Position numbers and translations under genes: made by a program
Part shown: piece by piece, positions 52,566-62,700 of the stretch
Position numbering within the stretch: position 1 is the first letter of the stretch
How the letters are laid out: every line of letters begins with the position of its first letter
NCBI RefSeq assembly: GCF_017068455.1
Contig: NZ_CP070608.1
Span: 1,345,488-1,409,487, forward strand
Direction: 5' to 3'
DNA from: Fulvivirga lutea
Lineage (GTDB): Bacteria > Bacteroidota > Bacteroidia > Cytophagales > Cyclobacteriaceae
Length of the DNA stretch: 64,000 nucleotides
The notes under the pieces: model-generated
What the model was told of the DNA's origin: nothing
Seen by the model: the letters and a program-made list of their open reading frames with translations, nothing else
Databases searched by the model: none

Positions 52566-53321
52566 ATGAAATTAATAAGAATAATTACCCTGTTTGCTAT
52601 TCTCATATCACTCAATGCGTGTGATGAGGAAGAAAAAATTTATCAAACAGTTATTGTTGTCACCGATAATCAATTAAATGAGATCAGTGAAGGCACAGTA
52701 ACGGTTTATGGAGGGCGAGAGGATTTCTTTTTGAAAACAAATCCAATCTCTGAACATGATTTGAGCATTAGTAACCCAATAATTATTCCAGAGTCCAAGC
52801 ATGAAAATACAAATTATTGGATTGATGCTGTTAGTGGTAATTTAAATAGTTACCGATATGTTTCTTATAGTGGTGAAAGATTAGGTGCTCCGCCATTTGA
52901 TAGAATGTCTGATGAATCAATCGTATCAGATGATGAGCTTTTCGAAGTATATTATCGCATTAAATTGACAAGAACCCCAACTAATATTCAATTTTTGGTT
53001 TTGAATGAGGCAATTCCTCAAGCTGATGCTCAAGTCCAACTTTACTTAACTGAAGAAGACTATAGAAATAATATTACACCTAAAAATAGTGAAGGGAATG
53101 AATTAAATATTTCATATGGTGATAAATTGCCTTCAGGTCAATTTGATGGAATAACAGATGAAGAGGGTATTGTAGTCCTTAAATACCTGGAACCTAGAAA
53201 ATATTGGTTTAGAATAACCACTGAGAATGGCCTTTCCAATGACGGTGGCATTATAAGCCTTGATCAACCCTTGCCGGATGATCCGGATGTGTCTACTTCA
53301 ATTACTGTAGGTGTAAATTAA
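52566..53321 (+). CDS. Lipoprotein with carboxypeptidase-regulatory-like domain
   Basis: 251 residues. The signal peptide ends in the lipobox LNAC (about residue 19). The mature part is beta-rich. About residues 135-225 (TNIQFLVLNEAIPQADAQVQ, FDGITDEEGIVVLKYLEPRK) resemble the carboxypeptidase-regulatory-like/CnaB beta sandwich with the usual 'T(D)..G...L..l.pg.Y' end. It lies 10 bp after the FN3 gene and 19 bp before the SprB-repeat gene. A membrane-anchored partner for the exported proteins is likely. Confidence 0.78.
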   Translation: MKLIRIITLFAILISLNACDEEEKIYQTVIVVTDNQLNEISEGTVTVYGGREDFFLKTNPISEHDLSISNPIIIPESKHENTNYWIDAVSGNLNSYRYVSYSGERLGAPPFDRMSDESIVSDDELFEVYYRIKLTRTPTNIQFLVLNEAIPQADAQVQLYLTEEDYRNNITPKNSEGNELNISYGDKLPSGQFDGITDEEGIVVLKYLEPRKYWFRITTENGLSNDGGIISLDQPLPDDPDVSTSITVGVN

Positions 53322-53352
53322 TATTTACAGATCACTTTCAATGTCACCTCAC

Positions 53353-56300
53353 ATGAAACGACTAGTATTCACTTTAATCTTAACAAGCAATTTTATTATA
53401 TCATTAGCCCAAAACGGTAGGTATAATTTAAGGGTTGAAATAGTTGAGCTTTGTGGTTTGGGACAAACTGATGATGGTGATTACCGATATCTATTCACAG
53501 TGACTGAAGAGGGAGGATCTGTTAGGAATGGTCAATTTGGCTCATCTAACTTATATAATGGGACATGTATCACTCCTGATAATCCTACACAACCTGGAAG
53601 TAGATTACCGTATGCATTGGTTGATATAACATATGAGCACAATTCGAGCGTCACATCCCATCAAGCATTTTTTGATGTTCTAGCTTGGGAACATGATTGT
53701 AGCCCGGATTGGAGCCCGAGTGATTGTGGAGGAAATCAAGAAGATGATGATGTAAAGAGTTTCGCACAAAATATTACCTTTAATTTGAATGATGTACCTG
53801 CTGGTCAATGGCATAATCCAGTTTTAAAAGCAATACAAGATAAATACACATTCAAATACCGTTGGCGTTGGACGCCTCCTGTACCAGATACTCCTAAGCT
53901 TCCGGAGGGTGGGGTAAATAATTTATGCTCTGGTACTTCATTTACAATGGAAACAAAAAGTTATCCGGGTATTCAGTCATACAACTGGTATATCAATGTA
54001 GATAATGAACAAGTAATAACTGGCTATCAAACTAAGTTCGATCAAGCCTGTGCAGATTGGATTTATGCGAATTGTGATGGTCAACAACAATCTGCGAGAA
54101 TGGCGGCAAGTACGTTTAATAATACTCTAACCCCAATCGTTGATCCAACTTCATGCGACATAGCTGATTGTTATTATGATGAACCTATTTATGGTACCAA
54201 ATGGACTTCTATCGGTACATCGATATTGCCTGAAATGGATATTGTTGCACCAACCGCCACAACAAATGTCAAAGAGGTAAGGATTAAAGTAGAAGCGGTA
54301 GGTGCAAATGGCGTGAAAAGTATACCCTGGAATAATCAGTCGTCCAAATTATTCGTTTGGCCAGAAGCACCTTCATTGCATGATTATGAAAATGATATTG
54401 GTAATGATGAAATACCTACCGATATAGAAATCCAGCACTATTCTGAGCCAAGTGAAAGGCTATCTCATGGTGATTTGCAATCCATTGAAGTTTTAAATGT
54501 GTCTTGTACTAACGGTGGGGATGCAAAAATTCGCATTAAAAAAGTTACAGGTAGCGGCAAATATTATTACAATCTTAAGCATTTAAATTCAGGACAAGTA
54601 TTTAATATCAATGGTGCCGATTTACCTAATAATGGAGACCCCGGTTCTGGCGGAGGTGGTGATCCCGGTGATGGCGATCCTGGAGATGGAGGTCCAGGTC
54701 CAATTAAACCAGGAACATTACAAACTCTTAATTTAACAAAGCCATCCATAGGAGATTACATAGTATTTCCTGATGATGACCCTGATGACGGAGCCGAACC
54801 CTTAGAAGCGGGTACTTACTTGCTAAGAATAGAAAATTTAGAAAGTCCTTACGAAGATCCAGATGATCCTAATCCAGTTAGAATGTGCTACAATACTTAT
54901 GAAATCATAGTTAAGGAACCGGCAGCACTACCATCTATTGACACAGTTAAAAGAAATTATACAGGTTATAATGTTTCGTGCAAAGGTGAATCAGACGGAG
55001 AAGTAACCATAGAAGGTAGCGATGGTATTGGTAATTACCACTTTTATCTATATCCGGTAGACGGCTCTGAAACATTAGTAGATACAAGTGCTTATAAGTC
55101 ATCACATAAGTTTACGGGTTTATCAAATATTAGTAAAGATGGCGCATATGATTACGAAGCTGAAATTGTAGATGAACAAGGATGTGTATCCAATAAAGAG
55201 CAAATTACCATTGAGGAACCACAAGAGCTTGAAATTGAGATGCCTGTTTTATCTGATAAACAAAATACGGGTTTTCAGATAAGCTGTGAAGGTGCAGGGG
55301 ATGGTGAGATATCAGTTTCTGGGACTGGTGGTGCTGGAGATTATACCTACTATCTACTGAAAAAGAATACTGGAAACAATTTCGATTTAATCGATTCAAA
55401 AACTGTTGCAAGCAATCAAGCAGATAAAGGAGTTATTTTCACCCAAGATGACGATAGGGGGATAGTAATTGATGAGGGTACTTATAAAATCCAATTAGAG
55501 GATCAAAATTCATGTACCAGCGAAAGTTTGGAATTTGAAATGGACGAGCCAGATCCACCTTTAGAATTATTGGAAGTAGATAAAAGACACCCGTTATGTA
55601 TCGGAGGAGATGATGGTTATCTAATTGTTAAAGGGATTGGCGGAATACCATTTAATGAAGATGGATACAAGTTTTCACTAAATGATGATATGACTGACTA
55701 TAAAATTGATACAGTAGTAACATTTGATAAATTGGTCAAGGGATCCTATACTGTTTACGTTCAAGGATATAATAATTGTATTGCCTCGTTAGGTATTAAC
55801 ATTAATGATAATCCAAATCCCTTAAATTTGGAGGTTAGTAGTTTTGTCTCACCGCGTTGTTCTGGCATATATAACGGATCTTTTGTATTAACAGCTAGTA
55901 ATTATCAGGGTAACCCTAACCTTCGATTTGAAATAATAACTCCTGATGGATCAATACTAAATTCCGGTGTTGTTACATCACCCAGCTTCGAGTTTACAAA
56001 TTTGGTTGACGGTTTATACACACTAAAAGTTTTTGATTTAGCTGTTTCAAAGCCATGTGAAAAAACTATTGAAAATTATGCATTAATAAACCGTGATGAC
56101 CCTTTAAAACTAGAAGCTTCTATTCAAGAACCATCTTGTAATGGCTTTAGTGATGGGGTTATAACCTACTTAGCTGAAGGTGGTGATAAACCTTATCAAT
56201 TTTCTTTCGATAACGAAAACTATTTTGCAGACCTACTAAATGACGGACTGTTTGAATATACTGGTCTACCGGCCAACGTATCATCCGGATATACGCTATA

Positions 56301-59300
56301 TGTTAGGGATGCAAATTACACAGAAGTATACCCCTCATCGTGTGTTGAATCGTTCAATCAAATATTAACAGAACCGTCATTTGTAACAATAACTGAAACA
56401 ATAAGTGATGTCTCTTGCTTTGGTGGTAGTGATGGTGAATTATCTGTGGTAGTAACTGGTGGCAAACCTGCCGATGGTTACTCTTATGAATGGGTTGACT
56501 TATCTAATACTGCAGTGTTAGGTGTAGATGATAATTTGGCTTCACTAAGTGCAGGTAACTATAGAGTGAAAGTTAAAAATGGAGCCTGTCCACCTAAATT
56601 TGAATCATTTACAATTAGCGAACCTTCAGAGTTAAAGGTTCAATATGTTATTCCTTCAACTACGTCATGCACTGGAAGAAATGATGGATTTGTGACTATT
56701 GGTGCATCAGGCGGAACGCCTCCTTACCAATACACCGTAAATGGAATTACAAAACAAGTAGGCTTTTTTACGGACTTACCTGTTGGTACACATCAGGTTG
56801 AAATTAGCGATAACCAAGGGTGTAGTGCAATTGAAGAATTTGATATTGAAAATGGCATTATTATCGTTCAAATAGAATCTAGTCAGAATCTAAGCTGTTA
56901 TCAATCTAACGATGGGGTAATCAAACTCAGCGCTGCAGGTGGATCTTCGCCTTACACATACTCTATTAATGGTACTGACTTTTTCAGTTATAGTGAGTTT
57001 ATTAATTTGAATGCTCAGTCATATCAACTTGTCGCTAAGGATGCCACAGGTTGTACCTCAGATGTAACAGAAATTACCCTTTCACAGCCTACAGATCTCG
57101 TAATTAATCCAGTTGTTGACCGACATGCTTATTGCGATCAGGCCAATGGGCAAGTTAGTGTGGAAATAGCGGGCGGAACACCGGCTTTCGATGGTCATTA
57201 TACTATTACTTTCCTGGATGGTGATTTGCAAGAGGTTAATCCCATAACCTTAAAATCTGGTACATATCAAATTATTGTATCTGATGTAAATGGCTGTTCC
57301 AAATCGGAAAGTGTAATGATTGAAAATTTACCACCTCACACCTTGAGCTATTCTATTCTAACTACACCTTATTGTGGATTACCCATAGGAAGTGCTGAAG
57401 TCTTGGTTTCAGGTGGAGTAGGTCCATTCGAGTATTCCTGGGAATCTACATCTGAGTCCACGGCTGTCTCTGAGGTTTTAAAAGCAGGAACACATACAGT
57501 GAGTGTCACCGATCAATACACGGGTTGTAATGAGTTTATAGATGTGGTCCTATCCGATGGTGAGCCTTTGACAGCAAGTCAATCAGTTATTAATGCCACT
57601 TGTAATCAAAACAATGGCGAAGCAATAGTGAATATTTCTGGCGGTGTGGAACCCTACTCTTATGAATGGATTGGGTTATCGAATCCCACTAATAATCAAA
57701 CCAATCTTTTTGCAGGTAACTACACCGTTATAATTACAGATGCAGTTGGATGTACATTAAGTTATAATGTAATCATCAATAATGAAGATGGACCAACTAT
57801 AGATAGTTTTTTAACTTCTTCGTCTTGGTGTGGTTTAGCAACGGGTGAAGCATCTGTGACGGTAAGTGGAGGTACCTCGCCATATATTTACCAATGGATA
57901 ACAACTAATCCTGTTCAAACATCGGCAACAGCCATTAATCTATTAGCAGGTGAGCACATAGTACAAATTACGGATGCTACCGGTTGTATTGTCTCTCAAT
58001 CAATTATTGTAACAGATGATGCATCATTGGAACCATCTATTGAGGTGGTTGATATTTCAAATTCTGCATGTGACTTGGCAATTGGTTCTGCATCAGTACA
58101 GATGACAGGTGGTTTACCACCCTATACTTATCAGTGGAATGACAATAGCAATTCAACCAATGCAACAGCAACTGGTCTTATTGCTGGAACATATACTGTC
58201 ATTGGTACGGATAAAAAAGGCTGCCAGGTGAGTGTTAGTTTACAAGTGGTTGATGAACCTGATCCCGTGCTGAGTTTTGTTTCTAAAACCTCATCTGCAT
58301 GTGGACTTTCATTAGGTACAGCTGAAGTACTAATGAGTGGAGGGGAGGAGCCCTATACATATTATTGGAATGATCCTGAAAATCAAACAACATCATTTGC
58401 TGAAAGGCTAAGTGCAGGATCTTATCAGGTATATGGCGAAGATGCCAATGGGTGCACAACTAATACTTTACAGATTAGTATTAATGACTTACCATCCATG
58501 CAAATTAATACTGTTGAAATCATACCAACTTCTTGTCATGATAGTGCCGATGGAGAGGCCATCATTGAGGTTGTTAATGCTGCAGAACCTTATTCTATTT
58601 CCTGGAACGATAATAACAGCCAGAATGATCTTCATTTAGTGAATGTTTCAGGAGGTGATTATGAAGTAACAATTATTGATAATAATGGATGTAGCCAATC
58701 ACTTACTGTAACAATACCATCTCCTGAACCAATATCTATTTTAAATACTGTTTATACAGAACCATCTTGTTTTGACGGGTGCGATGGAAGCATTGAAGTT
58801 TATGCTACTGGTGGCGTGGGAGGTTATAGCTTCGAATGGTCTGACGGACAAAATGGCAATATAGCAACTGGTCTTTGTGCAGGAATACAGGAATTGACAA
58901 TTCGAGATAGAAATGGTTGTGCTTTTACAACAACGTTTGATCTCGGTCAACCAGATAAAATTACTGAAACAGGAATACCCGAACATGAGATACTTTGTGA
59001 GGGGCAAACCGTCACTTTGAATCCTGGCCCTACCTGGTCAGGTCATATTTGGGAGTCCGACAATGGATTTTATTCTGAAGAAACATCTGTTACTTTATCC
59101 GACCCAGGGAATTACTATTTAAGCGTATTTTCTGAAAATAACTGCCTTGTTCAGGATACCTTCTTACTTGAGAATAGAGATGATATTTTAGAAGCACATT
59201 TCTTGATGGCTACTGAAGCTGAAGTAGGTGATACCGTTGTAATTGTAGAAATATCGTGGCCTGAACCAGATAATATCACTTGGGAAATACCATCAGCGGC

Positions 59301-59727
59301 AAGGGAAATTAGTTCAGGTTCATTTTTCAAAGAACTTGTTTTTGAAGAAAGTGGAAATCATTCTGTCGGACTAAATGCCACTATTGGCGAATGCGAAGAT
59401 TTTTATTCTAAATCAATCAGAATTTTTGGAAGGGGTGAGTTAAGAACCAACGGTCGCTCTGCTTCAGAAGAACTAATTAAACAGTTCATCATTTATCCTA
59501 ACCCTAACGATGGTGAATTTACCATTAGGGTTCTACTCTCAACGGTTGATGATGTAGAATTATCAATCGTAAGCCTTCAAAATGGTTTGATTGAGTCAAA
59601 ATACTTAGGTCAAGAGGCCAATGAATATAATGTGGAATTTAATCTCCCACAATTAGTAAAAGGGGTGTATTTAGCCAATCTACGAGTGGGAAATAAAGAG
59701 AAGAATTTAAGGTTCGTTGTGAAATAA
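53353..59727 (+). CDS. SprB-repeat surface protein with T9SS type A sorting domain
   Basis: 2124 residues from the ATG at 53353 (the frame begins at 53341; the later ATG gives the normal signal peptide MKRLVFTLILTSNFIISLAQ). Residues ~25-400 are an unrecognised Cys- and Trp-rich N-terminal region, then a Gly-Asp-Pro-rich linker, then about 16 SprB-type repeats of ~75-85 residues (pattern C-x5-DG...GG..PY.Y.W; for example SCFGGSDGELSVVVTGGKPA and SACDLAIGSASVQMTGGLPP). The end IYPNPNDGEFTIRV to LRFVVK is a T9SS C-terminal sorting domain. Export through the outer membrane is therefore expected. SprB repeats occur in the mobile gliding adhesin. Confidence 0.9.
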   Translation: MKRLVFTLILTSNFIISLAQNGRYNLRVEIVELCGLGQTDDGDYRYLFTVTEEGGSVRNGQFGSSNLYNGTCITPDNPTQPGSRLPYALVDITYEHNSSVTSHQAFFDVLAWEHDCSPDWSPSDCGGNQEDDDVKSFAQNITFNLNDVPAGQWHNPVLKAIQDKYTFKYRWRWTPPVPDTPKLPEGGVNNLCSGTSFTMETKSYPGIQSYNWYINVDNEQVITGYQTKFDQACADWIYANCDGQQQSARMAASTFNNTLTPIVDPTSCDIADCYYDEPIYGTKWTSIGTSILPEMDIVAPTATTNVKEVRIKVEAVGANGVKSIPWNNQSSKLFVWPEAPSLHDYENDIGNDEIPTDIEIQHYSEPSERLSHGDLQSIEVLNVSCTNGGDAKIRIKKVTGSGKYYYNLKHLNSGQVFNINGADLPNNGDPGSGGGGDPGDGDPGDGGPGPIKPGTLQTLNLTKPSIGDYIVFPDDDPDDGAEPLEAGTYLLRIENLESPYEDPDDPNPVRMCYNTYEIIVKEPAALPSIDTVKRNYTGYNVSCKGESDGEVTIEGSDGIGNYHFYLYPVDGSETLVDTSAYKSSHKFTGLSNISKDGAYDYEAEIVDEQGCVSNKEQITIEEPQELEIEMPVLSDKQNTGFQISCEGAGDGEISVSGTGGAGDYTYYLLKKNTGNNFDLIDSKTVASNQADKGVIFTQDDDRGIVIDEGTYKIQLEDQNSCTSESLEFEMDEPDPPLELLEVDKRHPLCIGGDDGYLIVKGIGGIPFNEDGYKFSLNDDMTDYKIDTVVTFDKLVKGSYTVYVQGYNNCIASLGININDNPNPLNLEVSSFVSPRCSGIYNGSFVLTASNYQGNPNLRFEIITPDGSILNSGVVTSPSFEFTNLVDGLYTLKVFDLAVSKPCEKTIENYALINRDDPLKLEASIQEPSCNGFSDGVITYLAEGGDKPYQFSFDNENYFADLLNDGLFEYTGLPANVSSGYTLYVRDANYTEVYPSSCVESFNQILTEPSFVTITETISDVSCFGGSDGELSVVVTGGKPADGYSYEWVDLSNTAVLGVDDNLASLSAGNYRVKVKNGACPPKFESFTISEPSELKVQYVIPSTTSCTGRNDGFVTIGASGGTPPYQYTVNGITKQVGFFTDLPVGTHQVEISDNQGCSAIEEFDIENGIIIVQIESSQNLSCYQSNDGVIKLSAAGGSSPYTYSINGTDFFSYSEFINLNAQSYQLVAKDATGCTSDVTEITLSQPTDLVINPVVDRHAYCDQANGQVSVEIAGGTPAFDGHYTITFLDGDLQEVNPITLKSGTYQIIVSDVNGCSKSESVMIENLPPHTLSYSILTTPYCGLPIGSAEVLVSGGVGPFEYSWESTSESTAVSEVLKAGTHTVSVTDQYTGCNEFIDVVLSDGEPLTASQSVINATCNQNNGEAIVNISGGVEPYSYEWIGLSNPTNNQTNLFAGNYTVIITDAVGCTLSYNVIINNEDGPTIDSFLTSSSWCGLATGEASVTVSGGTSPYIYQWITTNPVQTSATAINLLAGEHIVQITDATGCIVSQSIIVTDDASLEPSIEVVDISNSACDLAIGSASVQMTGGLPPYTYQWNDNSNSTNATATGLIAGTYTVIGTDKKGCQVSVSLQVVDEPDPVLSFVSKTSSACGLSLGTAEVLMSGGEEPYTYYWNDPENQTTSFAERLSAGSYQVYGEDANGCTTNTLQISINDLPSMQINTVEIIPTSCHDSADGEAIIEVVNAAEPYSISWNDNNSQNDLHLVNVSGGDYEVTIIDNNGCSQSLTVTIPSPEPISILNTVYTEPSCFDGCDGSIEVYATGGVGGYSFEWSDGQNGNIATGLCAGIQELTIRDRNGCAFTTTFDLGQPDKITETGIPEHEILCEGQTVTLNPGPTWSGHIWESDNGFYSEETSVTLSDPGNYYLSVFSENNCLVQDTFLLENRDDILEAHFLMATEAEVGDTVVIVEISWPEPDNITWEIPSAAREISSGSFFKELVFEESGNHSVGLNATIGECEDFYSKSIRIFGRGELRTNGRSASEELIKQFIIYPNPNDGEFTIRVLLSTVDDVELSIVSLQNGLIESKYLGQEANEYNVEFNLPQLVKGVYLANLRVGNKEKNLRFVVK
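54633..54714 (+). repeat. Gly-Asp-Pro low-complexity linker (coding)
   Basis: A run of about 27 codons encoding GSGGGGDPGDGDPGDGGPGP within the SprB-repeat protein. The DNA is an imperfect tandem repeat of GGTGATCC-like units and could vary in length by slippage. It separates the N-terminal region from the repeats. Confidence 0.75.
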
Positions 59728-62700
59728 TGAGAGTTTTTTTAGTTACTGTTTTTCTAGGGCTGTTTCAATTGTCCATTGCCCAAACGTATAGTGTCTTGCC
59801 ATCAACAGGCTTACCAGATCTTGGGAATAGTCAGGGCACAAAATGGGGTGATATTAATAATGACGGATTACTGGATTTATTTATTTCAGGTGATGATGGG
59901 GCTTCAACACTTTATTCAGGCATCTATTTAAATAATGGTGATGATACTTTCACTGATTTGGGCGCCAATTTCCCTCAATTGAAAGGCGGTGAAATTGAAT
60001 GGTTAGATGTGAATAATGATGGTTATCTGGATGTTTTTTTTACAGGTATTGATGGTGGTGGAAATGTAAATGCAGATGTTTATTTAAATAATAAAAACAA
60101 TACATTCAGCGCCTTAAACTTAGAGCTACCTACGCTTAATTCAGGTGGAATTGAAGTGTCAGACTTTAATAATGATGGCAGGATAGATCTGTTTCTTTTT
60201 GGGTTAAATAATCTCGGGAATAGAGTTTCATATCTCTATTCGAATATTGGAGATAATACTTTTCAAGTAGAAACTACATCACTCCCTAATTTCTCATCCG
60301 GAGATGCAATTGCTTCCGATTTTAACAATGATGGCAAGGTTGATATTCTAATCAATGGAATAAAAAATACTGGTGAAAAAATCAGTCAGCTTTACTTAAA
60401 CGAAGGAGATTTTACATTCAGTCAAAACATAACACCAATAGAAAAAATCATCTCAGGTAAATTGGCCTCTGGCGATTTTAATAATGATGGTTATGAAGAT
60501 GTAGTTGTTATCGGTTTTAATAGCTCTGGTTCAAGGCTATCAAAGGTTTATCTGAATAATAGTGGCCTTGGCTTTACATTTTTGTCTACAACACTTGAAG
60601 CGATATCAGATGGCAGTGTATCAGTAATTGATGTAAATAATGATGGAGAAGCAGATATCGTGATGCATGGAATAGATGATGTTGGAAATTATAATACTCA
60701 CCTATATTCAAATAATGGAGATAATACATTTACAGAAATTACGCATACCATAGATGGTAGAATTTATGGAGCAATTGCGATAGGTGATTATGATAATGAT
60801 GGAGATAATGACGTATTGGCTACTGGATTTTCAGTTTTGGGTGAAGATACTGACCTCTTAGAAAATGATGCACTAGTATCAAATAATGCGCCTTCAATCC
60901 CGCTTAATCTTACTTCGGAATCAAATGATTCTACTATTCAGTTGTCATGGGATAGTTCTACAGATGCCGAAACAATTGCTGATGGATTGTACTATAATTT
61001 GAGAGTAGGTACTTCATCAGGTTCAAATGATATTTATTCGGCAAACACATTAAGTACGGGCAAAAACCAAAAGGTAATTTCATCTAATGCTTTTCATAAT
61101 CTTAGCAAGACAATTAAAAACCTATATGAGGGTCAATATTACTGGTCAGTACAATCAGTTGATAATTCAGGAATGGCCTCAGCATTTTCAACTGAGGAAA
61201 ACTTTATTATCTGTCATGATTTTAGCATAGGAAATGATACTACAGTGTGTGTAGGAGCACCAATACCTGTCTCAGCGGGTATAAGCGGACAACAAGTAGA
61301 CTGGTATTCAGTGAATGATGGATTGTTATTAAGCAATTCAAATGATTTTGAGTATAGACCTATGGAAGCTGATAAGCTGGTAGCTGCGTGGACAAAGCCT
61401 TTGGGATGTACAGTTTACGACACAATGAATATTGAAGTCTATGCCTTACCGGATTTTTCAATTGGTAATGATAATCAACTATGTTATGGTACCACTACAC
61501 AATTTGATGCCGGTAGTTCTTGGGCTAATGTTAATTGGTATTCCCCGGGCGAAGGAGAAATTCTAGCAGGATCATTTACTTATGACCATGAAACCTTAAA
61601 AAATGATACCATTATCGCCCTGGTAGAAGATATTAATGGCTGTTTAAATTATGATAGCGTCAAAATTGAGGTTATTGCCTTGCCAGATATTGAACTGGGT
61701 GCTAACACATCAATTTGTTTAAATGAAACCTTTGATTTTGATCTTGGTACTGGTTGGGATGAAACTAATTGGTACTCACCGGGCCAAGGTCTTGTGGCTA
61801 CAACTACTGGAATAAGCTATCCTGTAATAGAAAAAGATACTCTCATAGCAGAAGTTTTTAATACTTCGAGGTGTGTAAAAATTGACACAATAGTTTTGGA
61901 TGTATTCGACCTGCCGACTTACAACTTAGGTGAAGACGGTGAAGTGTGCCTAAATGAAGTAAAACAATTAAATGTACCTGAAGAGTACTTCAATGTAAAT
62001 TGGTATTCACCCGGAGAGGGATTACTTGCAACAGATCAAAATAGTTACAACCACTTAGTTACTAAAAAAGACACCATAATATCCGAGGTTTTTAATACTG
62101 TCGGATGCGTAAAGTATGACAGTATAATTATAGACTTCATAACCTTACCGGATTTTGATTTAGGTAGCAATGAAACTATTTGTTTCGATGAGATTAAATC
62201 ATTTGACTTAGGTGATTCATGGAGTGCAGTGAATTGGTATTCACCGGGCGAGGGGCTTTTAGCATCATCCTTTCAGCTCGATCATAGAGTTGAAAAAATA
62301 GATACCATCGTTGCAGAAGTCTTCAATGTATCCGGCTGTGTCCAGTACGATTCTGTTATTATTGATGTCTTCGATCTCCCAGCTGCTTCTCTGGGAGTGG
62401 ATCAATCTGTATGCCTTGATCAGGTTTTGGACTTAAATATTGGTGAATGGAGTAATGTCAACTGGTACTCAAAGGTTGATGGTTTATTATTTACCGGTCT
62501 GGATTTTAGTTATCAGGTTAAGAGTACGGATGATATTATTGCAGAATTTACCAATGATAATGGCTGCACCAACTATGATACCCTACAAGTTACCAAGTTA
62601 GAATTACCTGAGATTAGCATAGCTTCGGATACTACCATTTGTTTTGGCCAAAGCTTGCCCTTAGATGCTGGCGCTAATAGAAATACAATTTCCTGGTATA

